A stretch of 64,000 bases of DNA from Lederbergia sp. NSJ-179 (GTDB lineage Bacteria; Bacillota; Bacilli; Bacillales; Bacillaceae_C), in contig NZ_JALIFP010000013.1 in the NCBI RefSeq assembly GCF_022867885.1, forward strand, positions 1 through 64,000. Direction: 5' to 3'. Of the stretch, positions 8,084 through 17,000 are shown piece after piece (position 1 is the stretch's first letter; every line of letters begins with the position of its first letter). The position numbers were made by a program, and so were the translations under genes. The notes under the pieces were generated by a model, which was not told where the DNA came from, did no database searches, and saw only the letters and a program-made list of their open reading frames with translations.

Positions 8084-9550
8084 GTGAGTAACGAACGTAA
8101 AAAGCTAACAACTAGTTGGGGTACCCCAGTTGGAGATAATCAAAACTCAGTAACTGCCGGAGCTCGTGGTCCTGTATTAATTCAGGATGTTCATTTGCTT
8201 GAGAAACTAGCTCATTTTAATCGGGAAAGAATTCCGGAACGGGTCGTTCATGCAAAAGGAGCAGGAGCACATGGTTATTTTCAAGTAACCCATGATGTTT
8301 CTCAATACACAAAGGCTGATTTTCTTTCTGAGGTGGGAAAACGGACACCCATGTTTATCAGATTCTCAACGGTTGCTGGTGAATTAGGATCTGCTGATAC
8401 CGTTCGTGACCCCCGTGGTTTCGCGGTTAAATTTTATACGGAAGAAGGCAATTATGATCTAGTTGGGAATAATACCCCTGTCTTTTTCATAAGGGATGCG
8501 ATTAAATTCCCTGACTTTATTCATACACAAAAAAGAGATCCACAAACACACTTGAAAAATCCAACGGCGGTTTGGGATTTCTGGTCATTATCTCCGGAAT
8601 CCTTGCATCAAGTGACGATTCTCATGTCTGACCGTGGGATCCCTGCAACATTCCGTCATATGAACGGATATGGCAGCCATACCTTTAAATGGGTGAATGC
8701 AGAAGGAGAAGCGGTTTGGGTGAAATATCACTTTAAGACAGAGCAAGGGATTCAAAACCTAGATGTGAAATTAGCTGAAAAACTAGCGGGGGAAAATCCA
8801 GATTATCATACTGAAGATTTATTCAATGCCATTGAAAAAGGGGATTTTCCAAAATGGAAGCTTTACGTACAAATTATGCCATTAGAGGATGCTGATACGT
8901 ATCGCTTTGATCCATTTGATGTGACAAAGGTTTGGTCGCAAAAGGATTATCCTCTTATGGAAGTGGGCGAAATGGTATTAAATCGCAATCCAGATAATTA
9001 TTTTGCGGAAGTGGAGCAAGCAACCTTCTCTCCAGGAACGCTTGTCCCAGGGATTGAACCATCACCAGATAAAATGTTGCAAGGACGCCTATTTGCTTAT
9101 CATGATGCGCATCGTTATCGTGTTGGTACAAACCACCAAATGTTACCCATTAATAGAGCCAAGAATGAAGTGAATCATTATCAACGTGATGGTGCGATGA
9201 GGTTCGATGACAATGGTGGAAATTCCGTCTATTATGAGCCTAATAGTCTTTCAGGTCCTGCGGAAACAGCAGAAAATAAACAATCCGGATTTGCGGTTTC
9301 AGGTGTAGCGGAGAGCGTTTCCTATGATCATCATGACCATTATACCCAAGCTGGGGATTTATACCGTTTACTAAGCGAGGAAGAGCGTACTAGATTAGTG
9401 GAAAATATTGTAAATGCAATGAAACCAGTCGAAAGAGAAGACATCAAGCTCCGCCAGATCGGTCATTTTTATAAAGCTGACCCTGAATACGGCACACGCG
9501 TTGCAGCAGGACTCGGATTAGAGGTACCGAAAGAAGAGACACGTTCTTAA
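8084..9550 (+). CDS. katA: catalase, small-subunit haem type
   Basis: This 488-residue cytoplasmic haem catalase converts hydrogen peroxide to water and oxygen. The active-site block [20 protein letters not shown] with the distal His is near residue 55, followed by [10 protein letters not shown], the Asn-containing [11 protein letters not shown] block, and the proximal haem ligand motif [14 protein letters not shown] with its Tyr near residue 340. Length is typical of clade-3 catalases such as B. subtilis KatA. It starts at GTG 8084, 7 nt after AAAGGCGG, a Shine-Dalgarno sequence with one mismatch in its core. A PerR box upstream predicts induction by peroxide, and the neighbouring FAD oxidase is a possible internal peroxide source. 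Confidence 0.95.
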   Translation: MSNERKKLTTSWGTPVGDNQNSVTAGARGPVLIQDVHLLEKLAHFNRERIPERVVHAKGAGAHGYFQVTHDVSQYTKADFLSEVGKRTPMFIRFSTVAGELGSADTVRDPRGFAVKFYTEEGNYDLVGNNTPVFFIRDAIKFPDFIHTQKRDPQTHLKNPTAVWDFWSLSPESLHQVTILMSDRGIPATFRHMNGYGSHTFKWVNAEGEAVWVKYHFKTEQGIQNLDVKLAEKLAGENPDYHTEDLFNAIEKGDFPKWKLYVQIMPLEDADTYRFDPFDVTKVWSQKDYPLMEVGEMVLNRNPDNYFAEVEQATFSPGTLVPGIEPSPDKMLQGRLFAYHDAHRYRVGTNHQMLPINRAKNEVNHYQRDGAMRFDDNGGNSVYYEPNSLSGPAETAENKQSGFAVSGVAESVSYDHHDHYTQAGDLYRLLSEEERTRLVENIVNAMKPVEREDIKLRQIGHFYKADPEYGTRVAAGLGLEVPKEETRS

Positions 9551-9563
9551 AACATTAAAAACA

Positions 9564-9595
9564 GAGGAATTTTCTTAAAAGAAAATTCCTCTTTA
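9564..9595 (+). terminator. katA terminator
   Basis: GAGGAATTTTC (9564-9574) pairs perfectly with GAAAATTCCTC (9581-9591), followed by TTT. Confidence 0.8.
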
Positions 9596-9734
9596 AAATG
9601 TAATTGCCCTATTGGATCTGATTTTAACATGCTTACTTTAATTAGGATAGCCGAATTATTTCGGGTTTTACCGGAATATATGATAAAATCATTTTAAAGA
9701 CATGCACACTACATAGGACTTAGGAGGAAGAACA

Positions 9735-11156
9735 TTGTCAAAACAGCAAATTGGCGTCATTGGTTTGGCCGTTATGGGCAAAAATTTAGCTCTCAATATT
9801 GAAAGCCGCGGTTATTCTGTGGCCGTTTTTAACCGTAGCCCTGAAAAAACAGAAGACTTTCTGAAGAAAGAAGCCGAAGGAAAAAATGTCGTTGGAGCTT
9901 TTTCAATCGAGGAGTTTGTAAACTCTTTAGAAAAGCCGCGAAAAATTTTATTAATGGTCAAAGCAGGACCTGCTACAGATGCAACAATTGAATCCCTAAA
10001 GCCTCATTTGGAAAAGGGCGATATTTTAATTGATGGCGGGAATACGTATTTCAAAGATACGATTCGCCGTAATAAAGAACTGAGCGAAGCGGGACTTCAT
10101 TTCATTGGCACGGGTGTTTCAGGAGGAGAAGAAGGGGCATTGACGGGACCTTCGATTATGCCTGGCGGACAAAAAGAAGCCTATGAGCTTGTTGCACCGA
10201 TCCTAAAAGCAATTGCCGCTAAAGTCGATGGAGACCCTTGTACAACGTATATTGGTGCTGACGGAGCCGGCCATTATGTGAAAATGGTTCATAATGGGAT
10301 TGAATATGGCGATATGCAATTAATTTGTGAAGCTTATTTTATGATGAAACATGTCCTTGGTTTAACAGCGGAAGAGCTTCATGAAGTCTTCTCTGAATGG
10401 AATAAAGGTGAACTTGATAGTTATCTAATTGAGATCACAGCCGATATTTTCACGAAGAAAGATGAAGAAACAGGAAAACCACTTGTGGATGTGATCTTGG
10501 ATACAGCAGGACAAAAAGGAACAGGGAAATGGACAAGCCAAGATGCGCTTGATTTAGGAGTTCCGCTCCCATTAATTACTGAATCTGTCTTTGCTCGTTG
10601 TATTTCTGCGATGAAAGAAGAGCGTGTGGCAGCAAGTAAGGTATTATCCGGGCCTGAGGCTGCTCGCTATGATGGCGATAAAGGTGAACTGATTGAAGCG
10701 ATTCGTAAAGCTCTTTATATGAGTAAAATTTGCTCCTATGCTCAAGGATTTGCGCAAATGAGAGCAGCAGCGGAAGAATATGGCTGGGATTTGAAATATG
10801 GAGATATCGCAATGATCTTTAGAGGCGGCTGCATTATCCGGGCCCAATTCTTGCAAAAAATCAAAGATGCCTATGATCGTGACCCAGAGCTTGCGAACCT
10901 TATGTTGGATCCATATTTTAAAGAGATCGTGGAGAACTATCAAGGCGCATTAAGAAAAGTAATTGCCGTTGCGGTTGAACGAGGCATTGCCGTACCGACA
11001 TTCTCAAGTGCGATTGCTTACTATGATAGCTATCGCACAGAGTCACTACCAGCCAATCTACTACAAGCCCAGCGTGACTATTTCGGTGCCCATACGTACC
11101 AACGTGTCGATAAAGAAGGAATTTTCCATACAGAATGGATGAGTGAAAAGGAATAG
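9735..11156 (+). CDS. gnd: 6-phosphogluconate dehydrogenase (decarboxylating)
   Basis: This 473-residue enzyme of the oxidative pentose phosphate pathway converts 6-phosphogluconate to ribulose-5-phosphate, CO2 and NAD(P)H. It has the N-terminal nucleotide site [14 protein letters not shown] followed by FNRSPEKT (the Arg-Ser after the second strand suits NADP), [19 protein letters not shown], the catalytic Lys/Asn block [14 protein letters not shown] and [15 protein letters not shown]. It starts at TTG 9735, 7 nt after AGGAGG. The length matches Bacillus GndA (long, dimeric type). The 6-phosphogluconolactonase gene for the step before lies 7 kb away at 18210. Confidence 0.95.
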   Translation: MSKQQIGVIGLAVMGKNLALNIESRGYSVAVFNRSPEKTEDFLKKEAEGKNVVGAFSIEEFVNSLEKPRKILLMVKAGPATDATIESLKPHLEKGDILIDGGNTYFKDTIRRNKELSEAGLHFIGTGVSGGEEGALTGPSIMPGGQKEAYELVAPILKAIAAKVDGDPCTTYIGADGAGHYVKMVHNGIEYGDMQLICEAYFMMKHVLGLTAEELHEVFSEWNKGELDSYLIEITADIFTKKDEETGKPLVDVILDTAGQKGTGKWTSQDALDLGVPLPLITESVFARCISAMKEERVAASKVLSGPEAARYDGDKGELIEAIRKALYMSKICSYAQGFAQMRAAAEEYGWDLKYGDIAMIFRGGCIIRAQFLQKIKDAYDRDPELANLMLDPYFKEIVENYQGALRKVIAVAVERGIAVPTFSSAIAYYDSYRTESLPANLLQAQRDYFGAHTYQRVDKEGIFHTEWMSEKE

Positions 11157-11175
11157 AAGACGAATAAATGAAACA

Positions 11176-11206
11176 AGAGCCTACCTATTTGGCTAGGCTC
11201 TCGTTT
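11176..11206 (+). terminator. gnd terminator
   Basis: AGAGCCTA (11176-11183) pairs perfectly with TAGGCTCT (11194-11201), followed by CGTTTT. Confidence 0.8.
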
Positions 11207-11264
11207 TCATAATTGTTGGTTTTGTCGAGTACTATACAGACAGTCGAATAAGTGTTTTTGCAAA

Positions 11265-11301
11265 AGAGGTTCGCAATTCCATCCCTCTATAAAAAACTAA
11301 G
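11265..11301 (+). promoter_or_regulatory. preQ1-I riboswitch aptamer
   Basis: The stretch AGAGGTTCGCAATTCCATCC followed by CTCTATAAAAAACTAAGG has all hallmarks of the class I preQ1 aptamer: the P1 stem AGAGG/CCTCT, a short C-containing loop and the A-rich tail AAAAAACTAA that forms the pseudoknot. It lies upstream of queC, the classic location. Binding of preQ1 should stabilise the terminator directly downstream and switch off queuosine precursor synthesis. Confidence 0.93.
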
Positions 11302-11309
11302 GAGACGAG

Positions 11310-11337
11310 ACAACACGTTTCTTAGTGTTGTTTTTTT
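11310..11337 (+). terminator. preQ1-controlled attenuator terminator
   Basis: ACAACAC (11310-11316) pairs with GTGTTGT (11325-11331), followed by a run of seven T. It begins about 8 nt after the aptamer, so it is the expression platform of the riboswitch. Confidence 0.85.
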
Positions 11338-11386
11338 GATGGCAATATCCCGAATCTCTTTCGCTAAAAAAGGAAGGAGAATGAAA

Positions 11387-12052
11387 ATGGATGATCGTAA
11401 AGCGGTTGTTGTATTCAGTGGTGGTCAGGATAGTACCACCTGTTTATTTTGGGCGTTAAAAAATTTTGAACATGTCGAGGCTGTTACCTTTCAATATGGA
11501 CAGCGGCATATTGCTGAATTGGACTGCGCAAGGACCATTTGTGAGAAACTTGATGTGCGCCAACATGAACTGGATATGTCTTTATTAAACCAATTGGCCC
11601 CAAACGCCTTGACAAGAGATGATATAGAAATTGAGGAGGAAGAGGAAGGCCTTCCTTCAACCTTCGTGCCAGGCAGAAATTTGCTTTTTCTTTCGTTTGC
11701 AGCGGTTTTGGGAAAACAAATTGGTGCAAAGCATATTATTACAGGAGTAAGTGAGACCGACTTCAGCGGGTACCCAGATTGTCGCGATGGATTTATAAAA
11801 TCATTAAACGTCACACTGAATTTGTCGATGGATGATCAGTTTGTCATTCATACACCACTCATGTGGCGAGACAAATCAGAAGTATGGGAGCTAAGTGATC
11901 AATTAGGAGCCTTTGATTTTGTAAAAGAGCATACGCTCACTTGTTACAATGGTATAAAGGCAAGTGGGTGTGGGGAATGCCCAGCATGTAAGCTGCGTAA
12001 TCGAGGGCTGGAGCAATATGAAAAACGGCGGGAAGGGGGAGTGACCAAATGA
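11387..12052 (+). CDS. queC: 7-cyano-7-deazaguanine synthase
   Basis: This 221-residue enzyme converts 7-carboxy-7-deazaguanine to preQ0 using ATP and ammonia in queuosine synthesis. It has the PP-loop ATP site [12 protein letters not shown] at the N-terminus and a C-terminal zinc site (HTLTCYNG...[10 protein letters not shown]). The start is ATG 11387, 7 nt after AAGGAG. The open frame extends further upstream through the riboswitch, but that part is not protein. Its stop overlaps the queD start (ATGA), indicating translational coupling. Confidence 0.96.
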   Translation: MDDRKAVVVFSGGQDSTTCLFWALKNFEHVEAVTFQYGQRHIAELDCARTICEKLDVRQHELDMSLLNQLAPNALTRDDIEIEEEEEGLPSTFVPGRNLLFLSFAAVLGKQIGAKHIITGVSETDFSGYPDCRDGFIKSLNVTLNLSMDDQFVIHTPLMWRDKSEVWELSDQLGAFDFVKEHTLTCYNGIKASGCGECPACKLRNRGLEQYEKRREGGVTK

Positions 12053-12486
12053 TGCAGCAAATTTATCCGGTTGTTCCCCATTCTTATGCCTATGAATTAA
12101 ATAAAGATTTCCATTTCGCGGCAGCTCACTATATTCCCCATCAAGATGCGGGCAAATGCCAACAAGTACATGGACATACGTATTTTGCCAATATTACCAT
12201 TGCAGGGGATGAATTGGATCATACAGGATTTTTAGTGAATTTTAAAAGGATCAAGGATCTTATCCATAAACGTTTTGATCATGAAACCTTGAATAATGAT
12301 CGTGCCTTTTCTGATAAGGATGCTCTTCATTTCCCAACAACAGAAGTAGTGGCTCGCACGATCTATGAAATTGTGCAACAGTATTTAGATTCACTTCCTA
12401 ATCGCCCTTCCTGTTTGCAGGTATTTTTGCGTGAGACTCCTACCAGCTACTGTATTTATCGTCCGAAAAGGGGCGAAAGGTCATGA
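12049..12486 (+). CDS. queD: 6-carboxy-5,6,7,8-tetrahydropterin synthase
   Basis: This 145-residue protein of the PTPS/QueD family converts dihydroneopterin triphosphate to 6-carboxytetrahydropterin. Zinc-binding His residues are visible in [10 protein letters not shown] and HGHTYF, the Cys in [10 protein letters not shown] is the catalytic nucleophile position, and [10 protein letters not shown] is the C-terminal Glu-containing signature. It overlaps queC by 4 nt and queE by 4 nt, so the three genes form a tightly coupled operon. An ATG directly adjacent (12052) is an alternative start. Confidence 0.95.
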   Translation: MMQQIYPVVPHSYAYELNKDFHFAAAHYIPHQDAGKCQQVHGHTYFANITIAGDELDHTGFLVNFKRIKDLIHKRFDHETLNNDRAFSDKDALHFPTTEVVARTIYEIVQQYLDSLPNRPSCLQVFLRETPTSYCIYRPKRGERS

Positions 12487-13205
12487 AGATTCCTGTTTTG
12501 GAAATCTTTGGGCCCACCATTCAAGGGGAAGGGATGGTGATTGGACAAAAAACGATGTTTGTGCGTACGGCAGGATGCGATTATGCCTGTTCTTGGTGTG
12601 ATTCTGCATTCACATGGGACGGTTCTGAAAAAGGGAACATTCAGATGATGGAACCAGAAGAGATTTGGCATGCTTTAAAGGAGCAGGGGGGCAATACATT
12701 TAGCCATGTCACCATTTCAGGTGGGAATCCTGCATTGCTTCGGCAAATAGATGAACTTGTCGACTTACTACATGTGCACCAAATCAAGATTGCGCTTGAA
12801 ACACAAGGGAGTAGATGGCAGTCATGGTTTACAAAAATAGATGAGTTAACCCTGTCGCCAAAACCTCCAAGTTCAGGGATGCAAACCAATTTTACAGTCC
12901 TTGATCAAATCATCGAATCCCTTCAGAATGAGCAAAAGGGTGACTTTAGTTTAAAGATTGTTATCTTCGATGAACAAGATCTTCATTATGCCATCGATTT
13001 ACATCAGCGTTATTCAGATGTAAACTTGTTTCTGCAGGTCGGGAATGACGATCTTGCCAATCTTGATGACAGACACTTGCTTTCCCATTTACTAGAACGA
13101 TATGAATGGCTAATCGGAAAAGTAATGAAAAGCGAAGAATTAAAAGATGTCCACGTTCTACCCCAACTACACACATATTTATGGGGAAACAAACGCGGCG
13201 TTTAG
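12483..13205 (+). CDS. queE: 7-carboxy-7-deazaguanine synthase, radical SAM
   Basis: This 240-residue radical SAM enzyme makes 7-carboxy-7-deazaguanine from carboxytetrahydropterin. The N-terminal EIFGPTIQGEGMVIGQ block and the CDYACSWCDS cluster motif (CX3CX2C) near residue 32 are those of Bacillus-type QueE, and TISGGNPAL is the SAM-binding GGE-type motif with Asn in place of Glu. It overlaps queD by 4 nt. The queF gene that usually follows in Bacillus is missing here; repeats and a convergent permease gene follow instead. Confidence 0.95.
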   Translation: MKIPVLEIFGPTIQGEGMVIGQKTMFVRTAGCDYACSWCDSAFTWDGSEKGNIQMMEPEEIWHALKEQGGNTFSHVTISGGNPALLRQIDELVDLLHVHQIKIALETQGSRWQSWFTKIDELTLSPKPPSSGMQTNFTVLDQIIESLQNEQKGDFSLKIVIFDEQDLHYAIDLHQRYSDVNLFLQVGNDDLANLDDRHLLSHLLERYEWLIGKVMKSEELKDVHVLPQLHTYLWGNKRGV

Positions 13206-13235
13206 GGTGCCTGTCAAGCCCCGAAATTTGTTACG

Positions 13236-13338
13236 CGGATAACAGTGAAATCTCTCGGATAACGTTGAAATACTCTCGTCTAGGAGAAAATACTCTCGGA
13301 TAGCGCTGAAATACTCTCGGATTAAAAAAATACTTCCG
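13236..13338. repeat. short tandem repeat, about 21-nt period (array A)
   Basis: Five units begin CTCGGAT or CTCGTCT, with CGG/CGT anchors at 13236, 13256, 13277, 13297 and 13318, i.e. spacings of 20, 21, 20 and 21 nt. Unit core is CGGATAACGTTGAAATACT with substitutions. The array sits between queE and the convergent uracil permease gene. It encodes no credible protein. Confidence 0.75.
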
Positions 13339-13396
13339 CTTGGCACGGCGTTTTAGCATTTGGACTTTAAGTAGAATTTTCGCTATTGATAAATGT

Positions 13397-13428
13397 AAAA
13401 CGCCCACCTGTCTGAGTACAGTTGGGCG
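13397..13428 (-). terminator. terminator of the uracil permease gene
   Basis: On the minus strand CGCCCAACTGT (13428-13418) pairs with ACAGGTGGGCG (13411-13401) with one wobble and is followed by TTTT. It lies 13 bp beyond the permease stop and could serve both strands. Confidence 0.75.
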
Positions 13429-13440
13429 CTTTACTCGGTA

Positions 13441-14721
13441 TTAATCATTCGAGAGCTTTAGTATCTCCAATATTTTAAAGAAGAGGCTAAGGATGACGGC
13501 AACGATCGTGGCGAGGCCCATTCCCGCTAACTGAACGGTGCCGATTTTAATGGCCGCCCCGCTAATGCCAATCGCTAGCACAACACATGTTAAGATGAGG
13601 TTTTGTGAAATATTATAATCGACTTTTGATTCAACCAGCATTCTTAATCCGCTAACCGCAATGATTCCGAAAAGTAATAAAGAAATTCCACCCATAACTG
13701 GGGTCGGGATGGACATAATCAGGGCGGCTAATTTTCCACAAAAGGAAAGGATGACGGCCAATACCGCAGCCCCGCCGATAATCCAGGTTGAATAGACCTT
13801 CGTGATCGCTAAGACACCAATATTTTCCCCATAGGTTGTATTCGGTGTGGCACCAAAAAAGCTAGAGATGATCGTGGAAATTCCATTTCCGAGAAAAGAG
13901 CGGTCAAGCCCTGGATCCTTGATTAAATCTTTTTTGACAATATTTCCCGTTACTAGTAAATGGCCAATATGTTCCGGCAGTAATACCAAGGCAGCAGGGA
14001 GAATAATCAGCATATCGGCCCAATTGATTTTCATTGAATAGACAGTCGGTAACGCAAACCACTTGGCTTCCTTAACAAGGGAGAAATCAACAATTCCTGA
14101 GAAGGCTGCAATGATGTATCCTGATACAATCCCCAACAGGATCGGAATAATTTTCAAAAATCCTCTTAACGTCACCCAATAGATGATGGTTAATCCGAGT
14201 GTTAATAATGAAACAGTAATAATCTTTGGATCCGGAGCCCAAGCATCTCCAGCACCTGCCGGCTTCAAGAGCCCCGCCATATCCGCGGCTGTGGGCACAA
14301 GTTCTAATCCGATAACAGCGACGATCGCTCCCATCGCTGCGGGTGGGAAGATCACGTCAATCCATGATGTACCAATGAATTTCACAATGATACCCACAAG
14401 TACTAGCACAATTCCGACAAGGAGAAAGCCGCCAAGCGCATGGGCATAGCCATCAAGGCCACTATATTTTCCAAGCACAAACGTGACTGGTGAAATAAAG
14501 GCAAAGCTTGAGCCAAGATAAGCGGGAATTTTCCCTTTGGTGATAAAAATATAGAGTAGTGTTCCAATTCCGTTCATTAGTAAGATGATGGCAGGGTTCA
14601 CTTCAAATAATAATGGAACAAGGACGGTTGAGCCAAACATGGCAAATAAGTGTTGGAAGCTTAAAGGTAAGCTTTGTAAAATCGGCAACCGTTCATCCAC
14701 TTGTATTTCTCTTTGTTTCAT
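13441..14721 (-). CDS. pyrP: uracil permease (NCS2 family)
   Basis: This 426-residue membrane protein with about 14 predicted segments belongs to the nucleobase-cation symporter-2 family. It carries the uracil-permease type features LQSLPLSFQHLFAMFGSTVLVP at the N-terminus and the NCS2 signature FFGATPNTTYGENIGVLAITKVYS in the second half. It should import uracil with protons. A PyrR-binding attenuator lies in its leader at 14958-14980, which supports uracil rather than xanthine as substrate. The gene stands alone, away from the pyr operon. E. coli UraA is the structural model. Confidence 0.92.
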   Translation of the reverse strand: MKQREIQVDERLPILQSLPLSFQHLFAMFGSTVLVPLLFEVNPAIILLMNGIGTLLYIFITKGKIPAYLGSSFAFISPVTFVLGKYSGLDGYAHALGGFLLVGIVLVLVGIIVKFIGTSWIDVIFPPAAMGAIVAVIGLELVPTAADMAGLLKPAGAGDAWAPDPKIITVSLLTLGLTIIYWVTLRGFLKIIPILLGIVSGYIIAAFSGIVDFSLVKEAKWFALPTVYSMKINWADMLIILPAALVLLPEHIGHLLVTGNIVKKDLIKDPGLDRSFLGNGISTIISSFFGATPNTTYGENIGVLAITKVYSTWIIGGAAVLAVILSFCGKLAALIMSIPTPVMGGISLLLFGIIAVSGLRMLVESKVDYNISQNLILTCVVLAIGISGAAIKIGTVQLAGMGLATIVAVILSLFFKILEILKLSND

Positions 14722-14741
14722 CCGACATTCTCTCCTTTTGT

Positions 14742-14798
14742 TCGTCTAGCTTCAGCGCCAGCGACTAGCAAACTTAAAACGGGCGCTTCCGCTTTTGT
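14742..14798. repeat. compact copy of a dispersed inverted-end intergenic element
   Basis: On the minus strand the element runs AAAAGCGGAAGCGCC ... GGCGCTGAAGCTAGAC. The same ends (AAAAGCGCAAGCGCC ... GGCGCTGGAGCTAGAT) bound the larger element at 33146-33333, so this looks like a centre-deleted copy. It lies within the transcribed leader of pyrP, between the attenuator and the ribosome binding site. Confidence 0.6.
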
Positions 14799-14863
14799 TG
14801 AACGCAGACTAGATCATTGGGGGTTAGGAGTTTGCTGAAATATATAAATTTTATTCATACAGC

Positions 14864-14896
14864 AAAAAGCACCTTGTCCAATGACTGGCAAGGTGC
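14864..14896 (-). terminator. pyrP leader attenuator terminator
   Basis: On the minus strand GCACCTTGCC (14896-14887) pairs with GGACAAGGTGC (14879-14869), followed by TTTTT. It lies between the PyrR-binding element and the pyrP start, as expected for PyrR-dependent attenuation. Confidence 0.82.
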
Positions 14897-14957
14897 ATAT
14901 AGTCGGATCGTTCATCCATGCAGATATGCAAAAATCTACACTTATAGCAAGTGCATT

Positions 14958-14980
14958 CTCCTTGTCAGCCTCACGGGACT
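14958..14980 (-). promoter_or_regulatory. PyrR-binding RNA element (anti-antiterminator)
   Basis: The minus strand reads AGTCCCGTGAGGCTGACAAG followed by GAG. This matches the conserved PyrR-binding loop (ARUCCNGNGAGGYU and trailing ACAAGG) found in Bacillus pyr leaders. Bound PyrR-UMP would stabilise this hairpin and allow the downstream terminator to form, so high UMP should shut off the permease. Confidence 0.85.
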
Positions 14981-15016
14981 GTTTTAAAGGCGTAGTCTGA
15001 TTCATTTGTCATAAGT

Positions 15017-15045
15017 ATTATTACAGGAGGTCTCCAAAAAGTCAA
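15017..15045 (-). promoter_or_regulatory. pyrP promoter
   Basis: On the minus strand TTGACT (15045-15040) is followed after 17 bp by AATAAT (15022-15017). Transcription would start near 15010, giving a leader of about 290 nt that includes the PyrR attenuator. Confidence 0.7.
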
Positions 15046-15090
15046 TCTTTTTTTGAAACAAGCATTTTTCCTCACTGAATGATATTCCAC

Positions 15091-16320
15091 TTATTTCGCT
15101 CTTTGCTCATAAAGCTTGGCCATTTCGATGATAACCTGAACAGCCTTTTCCATATTATCGACAGAAATAAATTCATACGGACCATGGAAGTTCTCGCCGC
15201 CGGTGAAAATATTGGGTGTCGGTAATCCCATATAGGATAATTGAGATCCGTCTGTCCCCCCGCGAATGGGTTCAATAATCGGCTTGATATTTAAATTTTC
15301 CATAGCGTCAGAGGCTATCTCGACAATCTCTTTAACTGGTTCAATTTTGTCTCTCATATTATAGTATTGATCTTTTATCTCATATTGAATTCGTTCTTTC
15401 CCATATTTTTCTGCCAGCATGTTCACAATCTTTTCTACTCTTGTTTTTTTTGCATCGAACTGTTTTTTATCAAAGTCACGAATAATATAATCCAAGTTCG
15501 CTGCTTCCACATCCCCATGGAAAGAAAGCAAGTGATAAAATCCTTCATATCCCTCTGTAAATTCAGGTGCCTGTCCAGCAGGCAAGGCTTGATGGAATTC
15601 CATAGCCAACTTCGCTGCATTGACCATTATCCCTTTTGCTGTCCCAGGATGAATATTGGTCCCTTTAAAAGTGATTTTCAAGGCTGCTGCATTAAAACTT
15701 TCAAATTGCAGTTCTCCAAGTGGACCCCCATCCATCGTATAGGCATAATCTGCACCAAATGCCTTCACATTAAATTTATGGGGTCCACGACCAATTTCTT
15801 CATCTGGTGTGAAGGCAACGCGAATTTTTCCGTGTTTGATCTCAGGATGTCGGAGTAAATAATCCATGGCGGTCATAATTTCGGCAATCCCAGCTTTATT
15901 ATCTGCCCCTAACAACGTTGTTCCATCTGTTGTAACCAATGTATGACCTATGTAGTCTTTAAGGGATGGGAAGTCTTTCGGAGATAGCATCATGTTGTCA
16001 TTTAACGAAATGTCTTTCCCATCATAATTCATAATAACTCGTGGATTCACCCCTGCTCCAGTAAAATCCGTAGCTGTATCGATATGCGCTAAGAATCCAA
16101 TAACTGGAATTGACTTTTCTGAGTTAGCCGGGAGGGTGGCCATCACATAGCCATTCTCATCCATCGTTACTTCGTCCATACCAATACTTTTGAGTTCTTC
16201 TACTAATAGGTGAGCTAATTCTAATTGCCCAGGGGTGGATGGACAATGGCTGTTTTCCTCATTTGATTGTGTATCCACTTTCACATAAGTTGTAAATCGC
16301 TTGATGATTTCTTCCTTCAT
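15091..16320 (-). CDS. pepT: peptidase T (tripeptide aminopeptidase)
   Basis: This 409-residue cytoplasmic M20 zinc peptidase removes the N-terminal residue from tripeptides. The metal and catalytic residues can be seen in order: [10 protein letters not shown] (His, Asp), [12 protein letters not shown] (bridging Asp), [10 protein letters not shown] (catalytic Glu and metal Glu), [15 protein letters not shown] (Asp) and [14 protein letters not shown] (His). Length matches PepT from other bacilli. It is transcribed away from pyrP's promoter region as a separate gene. Confidence 0.95.
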   Translation of the reverse strand: MKEEIIKRFTTYVKVDTQSNEENSHCPSTPGQLELAHLLVEELKSIGMDEVTMDENGYVMATLPANSEKSIPVIGFLAHIDTATDFTGAGVNPRVIMNYDGKDISLNDNMMLSPKDFPSLKDYIGHTLVTTDGTTLLGADNKAGIAEIMTAMDYLLRHPEIKHGKIRVAFTPDEEIGRGPHKFNVKAFGADYAYTMDGGPLGELQFESFNAAALKITFKGTNIHPGTAKGIMVNAAKLAMEFHQALPAGQAPEFTEGYEGFYHLLSFHGDVEAANLDYIIRDFDKKQFDAKKTRVEKIVNMLAEKYGKERIQYEIKDQYYNMRDKIEPVKEIVEIASDAMENLNIKPIIEPIRGGTDGSQLSYMGLPTPNIFTGGENFHGPYEFISVDNMEKAVQVIIEMAKLYEQRAK

Positions 16321-16384
16321 TATGTTCCCACTCTCCTTTTGCTAAATATTACCTCTAGTTTACCGCAAATCAAGTAAAAAAATA

Positions 16385-16418
16385 AAAGAAACCGCCTGTC
16401 TTGGTCAACAGTCGGCTT
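16385..16418 (-). terminator. terminator after the HxlR regulator gene
   Basis: On the minus strand AGCCGACTGT (16417-16408) pairs with ACAGGCGGT (16399-16391) with one mismatch, followed by TTCTTTTATTTTTT. It starts right at the regulator's stop codon. Confidence 0.6.
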
Positions 16419-16745
16419 TTATAAGGATGTTTCCGTGTTTACTTCTAGCCATTCCTCTGCCCATCTCTGGATTTCCGTCATTAAAGGTTGGAGAGCCTTT
16501 CCTTTTTCTGTTAAAGAATATTCAATTCTAACCGGTGTTTCCGGATACACTTTTCTCCTAACAATTCCTTCTTGTTCTAAATCCTTTAATCTTTCCGATA
16601 AGACCCGGGCACTAATAGGCATAGAAGACTCAATCGTACAAAATCGTTGTGGACCATTTAAAAGCTGAAAAATAATCAGTCCGGTCCAGCGTTGCCCCAA
16701 TAGTCCCATCGCTTTTTCGAATTTTGGACATAATTGTGTATTCAT
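16419..16745 (-). CDS. HxlR-family redox-type regulator, YodB/CatR-like
   Basis: This 108-residue protein is a DUF24/HxlR winged helix: LCPKFEKAMGLLGQRWTGLIIFQLLNGPQRF, then ARVLSERLKDLEQEGIVRRKV and IEYSLTEKGKALQPLM. A single Cys at position 6, followed by Pro-Lys, matches the redox-sensing Cys6 of B. subtilis YodB, which senses quinones and diamide. The start at 16745 is preferred over 16778 because GGGGTGA lies 6 nt upstream. It is divergent from a nitroreductase gene whose promoter carries an inverted repeat at 16871-16889, the probable operator. Orthology to YodB is inferred from similarity and context. Confidence 0.85.
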   Translation of the reverse strand: MNTQLCPKFEKAMGLLGQRWTGLIIFQLLNGPQRFCTIESSMPISARVLSERLKDLEQEGIVRRKVYPETPVRIEYSLTEKGKALQPLMTEIQRWAEEWLEVNTETSL

Positions 16746-16841
16746 CAAGCTCACCCCAATCTTATTATATAACACCATATGTTTATATGATACGCTTTTC
16801 TAAAACGTGCAGCCTGACCAAAAAATGTTCAATCACCTCTA

Positions 16842-16870
16842 TTGACATTATAACATATTTATTTTATAGT
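16842..16870 (+). promoter_or_regulatory. nitroreductase promoter
   Basis: TTGACA (16842-16847) and TATAGT (16865-16870) are spaced by 17 bp, a near-consensus sigma-A promoter. The regulator-type inverted repeat starts at the next base. Confidence 0.78.
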
Positions 16871-16889
16871 TACTTACATAAAATAAGTA
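16871..16889. promoter_or_regulatory. candidate HxlR/YodB-type operator
   Basis: TACTTACATAAAATAAGTA is a perfect inverted repeat (arms TACTTA and TAAGTA, 7-nt spacer). It abuts the -10 of the nitroreductase promoter and would cover the transcription start. YodB-type operators are similar TACT-n-AGTA palindromes. Confidence 0.65.
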
Positions 16890-17000
16890 TGGAATGTCAC
16901 CATTGCCTCAAGGAATGCTTCCATGCATAAATGGGGAAATAATAATGAAAGCTCCATAAGACATTTCTATAAATACATCACAACAAGAGGAGAGAGAAGA

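Noticed and set aside
11252-11386. N-terminal extension of QueC
   Set aside because: The frame is open but runs through the preQ1 aptamer and attenuator; the ribosome site and family length point to ATG 11387.
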